NCBI RefSeq assembly: GCF_037975245.1
Contig: NC_092568.1
Location: 13,727,501-13,791,500, forward strand
DNA: 64,000 nucleotides
Direction of reading: 5' to 3'
Source: Apostichopus japonicus
Lineage: Eukaryota > Echinodermata > Holothuroidea > Aspidochirotida > Stichopodidae
The notes under the pieces are model-generated. The model was not told the DNA's origin. It made no database searches and worked only from the letters and a program-made list of their open reading frames with translations. Shown here one piece after another: positions 34,461 through 45,683 of this stretch. The number at the start of each line of letters is the position of its first letter. Position 1 is the first letter of the stretch. The position numbers and the translations under genes were made by a program.

Positions 34461-35928
34461 ATTCCCGTTAAGGATGGCCAATGTTATATATGAAAGGACT
34501 ATCGTGATACCAATTGATGCACATTTTAAGAAATGATATTTAAGATGAATATATAAATGTGGGCAAACATTTCAAGATTGTTCGAAAGATCGAAGTTACA
34601 GTACTTTCCGACTGCCAATTCTCCCTTTTGAGGTTGACCAACTGTCATAATGCTCCCACCTGGAACATTGGGTTGAGAATGTTCAATTCGCACACAAAAG
34701 AAATGAAGGTGAACACCAATAATAGAGTAAAAGCTACATATCTAATTTATTGGAAATCTCTACATAATAATCTGACAAGAGTATAAGAAAATACTGCTTC
34801 TCTCCTCCCTAGCTGCAATCCACCCTCTCCTAAAGTTAATCACACTTTCCCTCTCACCTTCCTTTTTTCCCCCCCAATCTCTCCTCCCCAACAGGTCTGG
34901 ACTTGTTGATTCCAAAAATAAATCAAAGTAAAACAATGGTGTCCTTTGTGACCATGTGACACACCATGGTCTAAACAAGGATGATGTAATAGACCCATGT
35001 CAAAGGTCACTAGGTTGTTACTATGGGCAGTTGTTTATCCTCTGCCCACCAAGGAGAAAACTATGGATGCCTTTAGGTGATACATCCTTACACCAACCAA
35101 TAACTAATCTCAGAAAATTCAGACTGGGCAAACCTGAGAAAGAATGCTGAAATGTTCATGTTTGTATGGTCTTACAAAATAATGGGTTTCCAGTTTGATA
35201 TAGACTTGTTCAATAATGAAGCATTTCAGCATTAGGAACTAATATGATCAAAGTTTGAACCAATCATGTATGTTTTATAAAGCAGTGCTCAGTGTAAAGT
35301 GTTATGAATAATGCAGCAGTACTCATTGAATTTTAGGACAGGCCTGAATACTGTACATTGCCATCATAGTCATATTATGGACATTTGTTTCAAAGTACTC
35401 AATACATTCCCGGATTTGATTGACTAATTTAGTCAACACAACTATCTGTGAGCATTTCAGCATACTCTCTGTAGTCATTGTACCGTAAATCTTTGTGGGA
35501 TCTTCATCCACTGTTAATGTTCGGTTTAGTGTGAAAACAACTAATCAACCTATCGTATGGTTACTATGCACAAATCATTACATTAACATATTTGTCACAA
35601 AATATGCAATGAAACAGTCAACAGCAGCTAGCAATAATAATTTCTAGGAATTTGCTTACAAAAGAGTGTTCCCCCAAAAGCCCTTAAGTACAGTACTTAC
35701 AAAGCCAGGAAAAAATAGAGTGGTAGAGCATAGAACTTTTGGCACAGTGTTGACAAACTCAATTTGTGCAATACAGTAGCTCACTCTACAGTTGTGGGAT
35801 TTCTCACTGTAACCTAATCTCTAGTAGGCCTTATGTTATCTCTTGAATCATTTGAGGGAGGCTTTTTACACTTCTGCAATGAATTATACATGATTTGAAA
35901 AGATTTAAAATTAGTTTTATTTTTCCAG
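34461..35928. other. Region ahead of the first located exon; no exon assigned
   Basis: The plus-strand gene must begin at or left of this region, but I could not pick a first exon. A minus frame at 35323-35511 (starts MDEDPTKIYGTM) has protein-like composition but no known motif. Confidence 0.35.
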
Positions 35929-36087
35929 TTCTCCCACTTTCAGGTTGGAAAACATGGCAAAACCAATCAAGCCCTGTTTTCAAACTTGTTAAAGGCTCTT
36001 TCATATATTGAAGCAGATTCATTAAAGGAAGGGGAACCTCACAAAATGGAAAAAGGAAAACATCGGACACTGACTAGGATCTTGAGG
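35929..36087 (+). CDS. Plus-strand gene, first located exon
   Basis: Acceptor TTTTATTTTTCCAG|TTC and donor TTGAGG|GTAAGT enclose 53 codons, phase 0. A second in-frame acceptor 15 bases downstream (35942-35943) is possible. The peptide includes VGKHGKTNQALFSNLLKAL and ends KGKHRTLTRILR: an amphipathic helical stretch, then a basic one. No family recognised. Confidence 0.72.
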
Positions 36088-36879
36088 GTAAGTTTATTCA
36101 TTAGTTCTTAAAATAATGATTTAAATAGGCATAGCAAAGAATGGCCATTTATATAGGCGTAATGCTGAAATCATCCAGAGGTCACACACTAGTACTGTTG
36201 TTTAATGCATCTCTCCATCCCAGTCTAGGAAGAATCTTTCGATCATGATCTCTTCCATTCCTGTGTAGACGATATGAATTCCATTCACAGTATATCAAGA
36301 GCTCTACTGTGAATTATCCCTGCAAATCAGTTTTTGAAAGATTCACTTTGCAATGTCAGTCTTATTCTTTGTGTTCTTTGATCCTTGCCGCTTTTCGCCC
36401 ATTTTTTGAACTTTCCTTTTTAAGTATGTTACATCTCTTAACTTGTCTATCTGTAGAGGTGTGATTCTTTCCTCCTTTGTCTGGTTAGTTCATCATTCGT
36501 AAATTCAACCTTCTTTACTTTTGATTAAAGTTTCCAGTCCTTTCGCTTCATATTTAAACAATTTCATCCTTAAATGCATACATGCATTCGCTTGCAGTTG
36601 CAATGTACAAGTAACATTGAAAATTAATTAGCAGAGCTACTGTATTCAACAAAATTACATGTTCAGCATAATATTGTGGTAATATTAGGGTACATATTGG
36701 AAGAAATAACTATAAACTTATGCTGTTTTCCTATTATTGGTATGGATGCAAACTATAATATTTGATATCATTATGGCCACGGAAGCTTTGGAGGTATATT
36801 GTGTGATTTGTGTGTGTATGAGATGGCCTGGCTGGTAAACACTATAATAAAAACATCCAACTCCATAACTGCAGGCAGT

Positions 36880-38370
36880 GGTGACAGGCTATTTGAGGAC
36901 AACGGAGGTTATAAAGTCTGAAAATATTTTACACAAGAAATGTCATCAAAGCTAAGCTGGATGGACTTCACATTTGATATGTGGATCCACCTTTGAGAGT
37001 AGAAGAACCCTTTGTTCTTTGTAGCTCAGTCAAATGTTGCTTGAGGTCAACAGGTATCAAAAACCTTGTAAAGACTAACTTAAAATGCAAAGCTTGTATG
37101 AACTTTAACCTTATTTGTCAATCCACCTTTGTAAGAAGCTTACAAAGCCTGGATGAGCTTCATACTTAATTTTTGCATCAGCCTTAGTGAATAAATGGTT
37201 TATAAAGTTTATAAAGGTCAGGTCATTATATGAGGACACCAGTTGTCCAAGTCAGAAAGTTCTAGATGCAGTTTAGATGAAATTCATACTTAGGATACCC
37301 AGTATCTTGTGGAGGGCAAACGTCCTTTCAGGTCAACATATGTCAAAGATTAACAACCTTGTAAACTGGATAAGTACAAGTTTTAAGCAAAACTTGAATG
37401 AATTTTCATACTTACATAGCTAAGTACAAGACCTCTGTAGGTTTCTGTTGAGGTGAAAGGTCATTTCAGGACACCAGAGGTCCAAAGTCTGAAAAGTGCA
37501 CTATAATTCCAAATGTAAAGCTTGGATGAAACTTAGTCATGTAGATCCACCTTAATGTGTATCAGAACTGTGCAGGTAATAGGTTGTTTGCAGTCAAAGC
37601 TTATGTGCAATTTTAGGTGCAGTCTTATTGTACATTGAACACTCTCATTTAAAACATGGGAGGAATCACTTGACCTGTTGGCTTTCTGGTTTATGGAGCT
37701 CATCAATTCTATAATTTTTGATTCCTTGCCAGAGGCAATAGGAATCTATGCGATGGTGATAGCATGTGGGTGCTTGTGAGATGCCTTTGCTTGTAAACAC
37801 TGTAAACCCGGTGAACTCTATACATCAATTGACCTTAGTGAGTGCAAGAAGCCTATACGTTTGTGTAGAGGTCAAAGGTCATTGAGGTCACCACTGGTCA
37901 AATTTCTAAATGGGACAAAGGCAAACTCAGTGAGATCAAAGGGACATTCAAAAAAGGATTAAGGATTTCAAAGGGCTAAAGATGTAAACTCTAGTCTAAC
38001 AATGAGCATTATTTAGTATTAATGGAGGTGAATGGTAAGAAGGGGAGGAGGGGAAAACTTGATCTGTGAAGAGGAGAGGGTGGAGGAAGGAGAAGGTGGG
38101 AGGAAGAAAAAGGTTGGTACATCCACTTTAGTGAGTGCAAGAACCCAATTGAAATTGGTATGGGTCAATGGTCATTTGAGGTCACCAAGTCACAGTCTGG
38201 GACCTTGTAAAAACATGATAATTCCAAAGGTACATCTTGGTTAAAATTTGTACTTTGTACCATGTATGAAGATTCCCCATGGTAAATTCAAAACCTCTAT
38301 TGAAATTGATGAAGTTCAAAGGTCATTTGAGATCAACAGGTGTAACTCTGTATGCACAACACCTATACAC
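36880..38370 (+). repeat. AGGTCA-rich dispersed repeat array (intron)
   Basis: Worn units of a family with phrases GGTCATTTGAGGTCA, AAAGTCTGAAAACCTTGTAA, GCTTGGATGAACTTCATACT and GTGAGTGCAAGAA follow each other. A perfect triple half-site AGGTCA-A-AGGTCA-TTG-AGGTCA is at 37869-37890. Other pieces of the family lie at 39545-39620, 40520-40760, 50560-50930, 53990-54430 and 55600-55790. No coding. Confidence 0.8.
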
Positions 38371-39535
38371 GACTGTATACATGGCAAACATTCAGGCAGA
38401 ACACCTTTTATGCAATGGGCAATTTCTCTCATATATTACAGTTAATCATAACTTTCATAAGTTAATACAGTGAAAACATTTCAATGTATAAATCCAGCTT
38501 AATAGACTGATCAATCAAATCTTATAAATTGAAGGATTTAATACATGAATATAATAAGATAGACTAAAGTAAGTTAATGTCTTGAATGCGGTTCCTCATT
38601 GGCTCAGAACGGTACATTTCCAAACCTAAACCTGAGAACAATTTCACCCATGAGTGGCTTAAATGTTCCTCCTATAGTACTAGCTCGTAGATAGCAACAC
38701 CCAATCCCTCTTTGAAACAAACACAAGAATATTACTATGAAACATTACACATTCTAACTCTGGGAAATAAATTTCTTTCTGGGGATAAATCTCAGAAATA
38801 ATGTTACATCGTCGCAATAAACTATTCTACCAGTCTCAAACTTGTAGATATTTGACTAATGTGTAACTCACAGTAACTTGAATAGAACGCTCAAATAGAA
38901 AACTCCTGTGTATCCTAACATGGGCCTACTCAATAAGTGAAACCTAGTTTACAATCAGATCATAATTAAACAAACATTAGTGCAGGTGAAATATAGTTAT
39001 CTTATACTCAATCAACTGCTCACTTGCGGAACGAATAACATCACTCGCGGAATAGAAATAAGCAATTCTCATGGTGCGATCCCAGACATGTCACCATGCT
39101 CACTTGGGTTAATTGGCTCTCCATCACAGAAAACAGTAGACTCGCTGGTCAGCTGCCATCTTCGTTCAAACCATTGGTTTCTCGTCCCAGAACTAATTTG
39201 TAAAAACCTGAGACATCCATGCCATCAAGTGTACCTCATTTCGTCACATTGAGTATAGATGATACTGCAGTGTTTGATCGATTAACACCTCAAAATTACA
39301 AATAAGTAGATTTAAAGTAAGGGCATTAAGAAAACAGATGGGGGAGCCTACAGCAGCTGGAACCTGCCTTGATGAACAGCTGATGAGAACTGCCAAGCCT
39401 TGCTAACTTTTTACACAACCAGCTAAAACCACATGTCTGAACAATAGAGAACCTAGCTTGTTCACAAGCATTGCATGAACTAGCCAAAGTCGTAAACATG
39501 CTTGCGGGTTCATAGAACAAATACAAACATTCACT
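38367..39535. repeat. Unnamed dispersed repeat, copy 2 (about 1.2 kb)
   Basis: Same ordered blocks as 32420-34460, in the same orientation, with an internal deletion of about 1 kb relative to copy 1. It is inserted within AGGTCA-type repeats: the flanking text ACAGGTGTAACTC before and ATTGAAATTGGTGGAGATC after both belong to that family. Confidence 0.75.
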
Positions 39536-39912
39536 TCACTACGTTTAAAACGCAATTGAAATTGGTGGAGATCAAAGGTCATTTAAGGTCAACTTTTGCA
39601 AACCTTATCAACCCAAAAAACTTCAAAAGGAAAGCTTAGTTGAACTTTGTAATTAGGTCCATATTAGTGCAAGAACCTTGCTGATCACTTAAAGACAGTA
39701 TTGGTCAAGACTTAAATATCTTGTTTCCAGTGTTACTGTAGAATGTTCTCATACAAAACCTTGCAAGGATCACTAAGCCAGTTGGCTTTCTGGTTTGAAA
39801 ATGTATTTAAGAATACCACATCATTGTCTTTGGTTACTGTATCTCTGTGTTGTTACATTAAAGCTACAACTTAACTCAGGATTAAGACTCTTGAGGTGTT
39901 GGTTCATTCTAG

Positions 39913-40008
39913 GTTGGAAAAGAAATATTGGTTCTCCTTGAATTAACCATTTTGCCGAACAACCATGGTGAAGATTGTACAAGATGGTTCTCAGATAATG
40001 AATTAAAG
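39913..40008 (+). CDS. Plus-strand gene exon
   Basis: Acceptor CATTCTAG|GTT and donor TTAAAG|GTAAGA enclose exactly 32 codons, phase 0 both sides: VGKEILVLLELTILPNN, then CTRWFSDNELK. The opposite strand is also open, but without splice logic. Confidence 0.75.
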
Positions 40009-40519
40009 GTAAGACTAGGCTGATTATAGTCTGATGTAAGTATTTCCCTGTTTCAATGGTCATTGAGTTGTGCTCACTTGCTCTTAGGCTTAATCATTTT
40101 GTGTTCTGTTTCTTCTCTAAACATGGCCTAAGGTGGATGCATAACAAAGTATCGATTGGAGTATATAATCATAATGAAAGGAAGATTAAGTATGAAAGAA
40201 AAGATTCAACACTGTAAAACATTTAACAAGTAGGCAATCCATGTGCTAAATTTTAAGTACATTTAGCAAACTGTCAATGTGGAGTTTGTGATACACCGTT
40301 TCGAATGTATATTTCATTAACCTAATGATCCTAGACATTTACAATAATTTATACAATCTAAACATTGATATTCATTATTTCCAACATATGGGTATAACAC
40401 TTTCTGTCATTTTGTGTGTAACAACAGTTTTTGATTCCTTTCTAGAGACATAAGGAATCTATGCGGTGTGTTTGTGGGTGTTTGTGCGTGTGTGCAACTG
40501 TGTTTATGGGAACACTGCC

Positions 40520-40760
40520 TGTAAGCAGGATAAAAAACTGGTGGAGATCAAAGGTAATTGGAGGTCAATAGAGGTCAGAGTCTGAATACCTTGTTGACAT
40601 ATTAACTCAAGGAGGACAACTTGGTTGGACTTCATATTTGGTATGAAGATTTCCCTTGCTAAGTACAAGAACCCTAATGAAATTGGCCGAGATCAAAGGT
40701 CGTTTGAAGTCAACATAACGAAACTATGTAAATTCTTGTAAACAAATAACTCTAAAAGCC
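40520..40760 (+). repeat. AGGTCA-type repeat in intron
   Basis: GGTGGAGATCAAAGGTAATT, GGAGGTCAATAGAGGTCAGA and GAGATCAAAGGTCG are members of the family described at 36880-38370. Confidence 0.75.
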
Positions 40761-40857
40761 AAGCTTGTAGACGTTCATACTTTATATGATACTTTATATT
40801 TTTATATGAAATTTTGAAAGAAATTACTAACCTAATTTGCTTTCTGATTTCTCAAAG

Positions 40858-40996
40858 GATGTTTTGGAGATGATAAGAGAACCTATATTGCACAGAATGG
40901 AAGAGCATGTGAAGCAAGAACTTAGGATAAAGAAGAAGATGAAAAAGACAAATGAAGAGAGTAGCAGAAGATTAGAATCTGGTTCTGTGCTCACAA
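40858..40996 (+). CDS. Plus-strand gene exon, charged helix
   Basis: Acceptor TTTCTCAAAG|GAT and donor ACAA|GTAAGT. The 46 codons plus one base read DVLEMIREPILHRMEEHVKQ and then a lysine-rich segment (RIKKKMKKTNEESSRR), probably a long charged helix. Leaves phase 1. Confidence 0.78.
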
Positions 40997-41259
40997 GTAA
41001 GTATTTGAGTATTCTCCACATTCTACAAGATTAATCAATACCTGTCTTACTGTAAGTAGTATGCACTGTAGTATGATTGAGATTCTACAACATTGCTGCT
41101 CTAGTTAATTTGGGCCAAACATTGTCAACTTCTGTAAAACTTTACCAGACGAGATAGACAGAGAGGGTGAACAACTTTGTTTCAATATGATCATAGGCGT
41201 ACGGGACCATTTCAGTTTGGGGGGGGCAGAACTATTTGTGCCCGAAAGTTCCCGTGACA

Positions 41260-41357
41260 CTATCTAAGCGGAGCGCCACCATCGGTTGGCGCGTAGCGTA
41301 CAAGAAAATTTTTGGCACACAATGCCTCTCAGATTGCCGGAAACGGTACTTCTGAGG
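41260..41357 (+). repeat. Hairpin module, full copy
   Basis: CTATCTAAGCGGAGCGCCAC leads, then the hairpin, GTACAAGAAAATTTTTGG and GCCGGAAACGG. This is the opposite orientation to the copies at 6781 and 10046. Confidence 0.85.
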
Positions 41358-42371
41358 CCTTGCAAGTTGCATCTAAACATTCTTTATTTTATAATCTCAC
41401 GTTTTAGAAATTTACACTTCCCCAAAAATTTGGTAAATTAGAAGACGAAAAAATTGTAACATCACTTTGAAGGGGAAAAATGGGACAGTATATTTTTTAA
41501 GCTCCTATTTAGTTACCTTATTTATTATTTTAACACAGTACTCAGCTACCTCCAGAAAAACATACATTGATCAACGACACGTAGGCGGGATAATGTCGCT
41601 GTATCGGGTGAGACTGCAATTTGTCTCACAAAAAAGTATAAAATATAACAAAGAATATGATAAACCTGTACTTCTAGGCTTGTAGGCATTCTCCCCCCCC
41701 CCCACCATCCATGAAAAAGAAAATGTTTCTTATATACACTCATGTTGGGGTCTTGGGGATGTCCAGGTCAAGTGCTGCGGAAGCACTTTTAATCTGGGGG
41801 GGGGGCACCGACATCAAAGGGCACTTTGCAGAAATTCGATTGGACTGATGCAGCCTGATATTTACAGTAGTACCCTTTATAACTCTTATTGTTTTATCTT
41901 ATTTGTGTATACACATCACTCCATCAGCATATATGTATATATTGATAGCCTCTAATAGTTAACACCATTTTTAGCCATAAAACATGTTTATTTTTCGAAA
42001 TAATTCTTAATTACTAATTAATTAATACACAGCCGTCTAGATGTAAATCTCAATTTTCAAACACGTTTTTCTCAAATCGGACCTTTTTCACAAAAAGTCC
42101 TACCAAATTTTTATTTCATGCAAGAAATTTACCAGATTTGGAGGATTTGTTCTGAACATGATAATACTTCAAATGGTATAATTCAAAATATTTTACATTA
42201 AGAAGTTCATATGCTAATTACATCAGCAAGGTAAACGACATTTTTACGTGTAATTAATGAACAGTTTATTCTATCATTAAGGAAATTAAAGTCAAGAAGA
42301 GAAATATATACACAAGCAAGTTCTTAAGGTACTGCAATTAATGTTACAGTCAATTAAAAATGAAAAAATAG

Positions 42372-42960
42372 AACAAATAACTCATTAACGTATTCAAATT
42401 GGCTTATTAATAGGATTAATTAAGGTAACGAAAATCAATTCCATTGATGCGCACAATACAACGGCTGAAATAACAAAATTTTGACTCCAACACAAATGCA
42501 TGACTTTATTTTAAAACAAATTAGGAGGTTTCTCTACTTGAAGTTATGAAATGAAAGAATAGAGAAACAAATAACTCAATTAATATTTAAATTGGCTCAT
42601 TTATGGGATTAATTAAGTACTGAATGTCCATTCCTTTGTTGCGTACAATACCAATGGCTGAAATTACCAAAATTTTCCACTCCTAACCCAGATGTACAGT
42701 ATGTCTTACAGTATTTTGTTAAAGCAAAATAGTAGGTTCCTCCACTTGAAGTAATGAAAATGAATTTAAAAATGGAAGAATAGACTAACAAATAACTTAT
42801 TTTAGTATTCAAATTGGCTCACTAATAGGATTACCAGTAATTAAGGTAATGAATGCCCATTCCATCATTGCATATAGACTTTTAGCCAAAATTACAGAAA
42901 TATGCACTCTAACCAAAAGTCACGACTTATCGCGTATCAATTGTTGAAAAAATCAACTTA
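42372..42960 (+). repeat. Tandem repeat, three units of about 170-220 bp
   Basis: AACAAATAACT starts each unit (about 42374, 42567, 42786), followed by ATTCAAATTGGCT-type text, AATAGGATTA, a CCATTCC phrase and GAAGT(T/A)ATGAAA before the next unit. AT-rich and non-coding. Confidence 0.75.
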
Positions 42961-43439
42961 AATACTGTTTTTACATTCCTTCCTGTCTAAATTTGTAAAA
43001 GCATGGTAAAAGAAACCAGTTATTTGAACTTATGCCCATGATTTTTCATATATTGCTCACTCCCGCATCCGCCTGCACCGCATCCGCCTGCACCTCCACC
43101 CCTGGCATTTTTCATTCAAACTGATGCCATTTTTTTACAGAGCACTGTATGATCTCATGTTTCTCCACACTGAAAGCATATTAAATTAGGCTTAAAATGA
43201 GGTATTAACCAGCACTGTAGGATAAGGGGTTGTGAAATACCAATCAAATTTGTGACAAAGTTTTCGGAAAAGCGTTATTCCTCCACCCTTTTGGGATACC
43301 CAACTCACGACATGCGACCATATTTTTCTTGTTAATATCTTAACAAATTTTTTCCCATTCGAAATAGCTTTCAGTTTGACCCACAGAAATTTGTTAAAAG
43401 TCACGGGCCTAGCCAGGATTTGCAAAGTTGTATGCACGA

Positions 43440-43537
43440 CTATCTGAGCGGAGCGCCACCATCGGTTGGCGCGGAGCGCAATAGAAAATTTTTGGTTTTA
43501 CAAACCCCTCAGATGGCCGGAAACGGCCCTTCCCGAG
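43440..43537 (+). repeat. Hairpin module, full copy
   Basis: CTATCTGAGCGGAGCGCCAC, hairpin arm GGTTGGCGCGGAGCG, AGAAAATTTTTGG, CAGATGGCCGGAAACGG and CTTCCCGAG. A 16-nt C run follows at about 43628. Confidence 0.85.
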
Positions 43538-43831
43538 TGTTCATTCTGGTTCCCTGGCCTCTTGCTAACTTGAGGCACCTCAATTTTTATGTAGAAAAAA
43601 GGCACATTTTTAACCTGCCCCCTGTGCCCCCCCCCCCCCCCCGGTTCCGCCGCCCTTGGTCCAGGTATACAATTGACTAGTTAGAAAAAAACTGATCGTG
43701 CAAAAAGCGGGGTAGCCCAGATGAACTGCGCTTACGGTGGTGTTACACGGAAATATTCGGGCATCATGATGCTAAGTAAAGAAAATCATGGAATTGTCGG
43801 GCAAAAAATTGAAAAAGATCGGGCAAGCTAC

Positions 43832-43833
<2 letters not shown>

Positions 43834-43872
<39 letters not shown>
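43834..43872. repeat. AT dinucleotide microsatellite
   Basis: About 18 AT units abut the left edge of the Penelope-like element; a matching TA tract lies at about 46143-46171 on the right. Confidence 0.9.
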
Positions 43873-43876
<4 letters not shown>

Positions 43877-44313
43877 AGAGAAAACCAGAGAAATAAGATA
43901 TGACTCATAATTGACAAATAAGGAGTAAGTTTTACAAAATATATTGGAATTTTCGGTCCCCCTGGGACCTTCGTCAGCAATACTTGGCAGTCGAATGAGA
44001 AGTACAAAATGTGACACAATGAAAGTATGACGCTAGATAAGAGTAAGTTGCAATGATGGAATTAAAACCAAATAAACCATGACTATACAGGAAGCGGATT
44101 AAGGAGCAAAGAACGGATTACATATGCTTGTAGAACTGGTAGTTGTTAAGGGGTCCCAAGTCTTTGTTGAGGCCGGTGATGTGAGACTTAATACGAAAGA
44201 TCCAATCGATTTCTTTACGTTTACGTTCAGTAGTTGATTTGAAGTTCGAGGCAATTAAAATACATTTTAGGTTTTTTAGAGAATGACCATGAAGATTGAA
44301 ATGTTCGGACACT
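43869..44313 (-). repeat. Penelope-like element arm 1
   Basis: It contains the last 65 or so codons of the ORF and about 250 bases of 3' UTR. It pairs with arm 2 base for base (coordinate p in one arm corresponds to 89979-p in the other). Confidence 0.93.
43942..43982 (-). ncRNA. Hammerhead ribozyme in arm 1
   Basis: This is the exact inverse of the motif at 45997-46037. It lies in the 3' UTR downstream of the RT/endonuclease stop, on the element's sense strand. Confidence 0.78.
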
Positions 44314-45683
44314 GGGAATCCTGCAAAATTATCACGAATAGATTTTTTGTGATTATTAAAACGTAAGCGGAATCGGGAGCCTGTTTCACCTACATAATTG
44401 CCCTCTTTGCAAAGTACACAATAGAAAATGTAAATAACATTAATAGAATCACAAGAGAGGGAAGGGGGTCTAAGACTAAAGTCAACATTGGGAATCTTGA
44501 CCACGGTGCCTGGGGTAATATGGGGGCATATTTGGCATCTAGGTTTACCGCAAGGAAAATTGCCTGCGGAGGTGGAAACTGAGCGGGGGAGTCTGGAGGA
44601 AGTGAGAAGAAATTTAAGGTTGGGGGGTTGACGAAATGCTAGCATGGGGGGTACCTTAAACGATTCTCCTACAGACTGATCGTCTTGAAATACAGCAAAT
44701 TCCTGTTTGATGGAGCGAATGAAAGATTTGATGAGGGGGTTGTAACTGGCAACGAACGGAATGCGTGTGTTGGGACTTTTAGACTTGTATTTTAATAAGT
44801 CCTCACGGCTCAACTTGTCGGCCCTGGAAATACCCTGTCTAATTAAGTGAAGGGGGTATCCGACGTTCAAGAAATAACCAGTTAATATGGATACCTGGTG
44901 TTTAAAATCACATGGGTTGGAGCAAATGCGTTTAAGTCTAAGGCATTGGCTGTAAACAATAGAACTCTTGAGATTATGTGGGTGAAAACTATTAAAGTGT
45001 AAATACATATGAATATCAGTGGGCTTATAATAGACCGAAGTGGTTAAGGAATTGCCATCCAACTTGACCAGAACATCTAGGAATGAAATTTGATGTTTGG
45101 AAACTTCGACAGAAAATTTAATGCTGTCATGAAAAGAATTAACATGATCAAAGAAAGACTTAAGAGATTCTTCACCATGTGGCCAGACAAAAAATATATC
45201 GTCAATATATCTATAATAATGTGATGGCTTAAGAGGAGAAGTGGATAGCATTTCCTGTTCTAATTCGTGCATAAATATGTTGGCGTAACAAGGTGCCATC
45301 TTAGTGCCCATAGCGGTACCATTGATTTGTAGATAATATTTCCCGTTAAAAGAGAAATAATTATTACTTAATATGAAACGTAAAATGGGACCAAGATCAT
45401 CACCTAAAGTGGGGTTGGTGGCATGCTCACGAAGAAAATTTTGACAAGCGATAATTCCCTCATCATGAGGGATATTAGTGTACAAAGAGGATACATCCAT
45501 AGTAACGAGTAAGGAATTAATTGGTAACGCCTGAATAGTGTTAAGAATTCTCAAAAAATGCGTAGTGTCCTGTATATAAGAAGGAATATGGGTTAATAGA
45601 GGGTTGAGTACGGAGTCCATGTATCCTGAAAGATGCTCAGTTAGCGTACCAATTCCTGAAATAATAGTGTCCGAACATTTCAA
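44118..45683 (-). CDS. Penelope-like reverse transcriptase / GIY-YIG endonuclease, N-truncated
   Basis: The frame has 521 codons with no internal stop. Residues 1-6 are read from the inverted arm and are not native; native sequence starts at residue 7. RT motifs: TMDVSSLYTNI (about 61-71), GTAMGTKMAP (122-131) and the catalytic YRYIDDIFF (157-165). A cysteine cluster CGKPRCQICPHI (378-389) precedes the GIY-YIG nuclease, VIYIFYCVLCKEGNYVGETG (416-435) with R/H residues downstream. The enzyme would nick DNA and copy its RNA into the nucleus's genome by target priming. The RT fingers (roughly the first 200-250 residues of a full-length protein) are missing, so this copy should not be autonomous. 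Its tail is also encoded, separated from RT, by the plus-strand arm. Confidence 0.95.
   Translation of the reverse strand: MKCSDTIISGIGTLTEHLSGYMDSVLNPLLTHIPSYIQDTTHFLRILNTIQALPINSLLVTMDVSSLYTNIPHDEGIIACQNFLREHATNPTLGDDLGPILRFILSNNYFSFNGKYYLQINGTAMGTKMAPCYANIFMHELEQEMLSTSPLKPSHYYRYIDDIFFVWPHGEESLKSFFDHVNSFHDSIKFSVEVSKHQISFLDVLVKLDGNSLTTSVYYKPTDIHMYLHFNSFHPHNLKSSIVYSQCLRLKRICSNPCDFKHQVSILTGYFLNVGYPLHLIRQGISRADKLSREDLLKYKSKSPNTRIPFVASYNPLIKSFIRSIKQEFAVFQDDQSVGESFKVPPMLAFRQPPNLKFLLTSSRLPRSVSTSAGNFPCGKPRCQICPHITPGTVVKIPNVDFSLRPPSLSCDSINVIYIFYCVLCKEGNYVGETGSRFRLRFNNHKKSIRDNFAGFPVSEHFNLHGHSLKNLKCILIASNFKSTTERKRKEIDWIFRIKSHITGLNKDLGPLNNYQFYKHM

Noticed and set aside
35323-35511. Minus-strand 62-codon frame (MDEDPTKIYG start)
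   Set aside because: Protein-like composition, but no motif and no splice or neighbour support; left unannotated as a gene.
35831-36070. Minus-strand frame of 79 codons
   Set aside because: Antisense shadow of the spliced plus-strand exon 35929-36087, which has good splice sites and fits the phase of the next exon.
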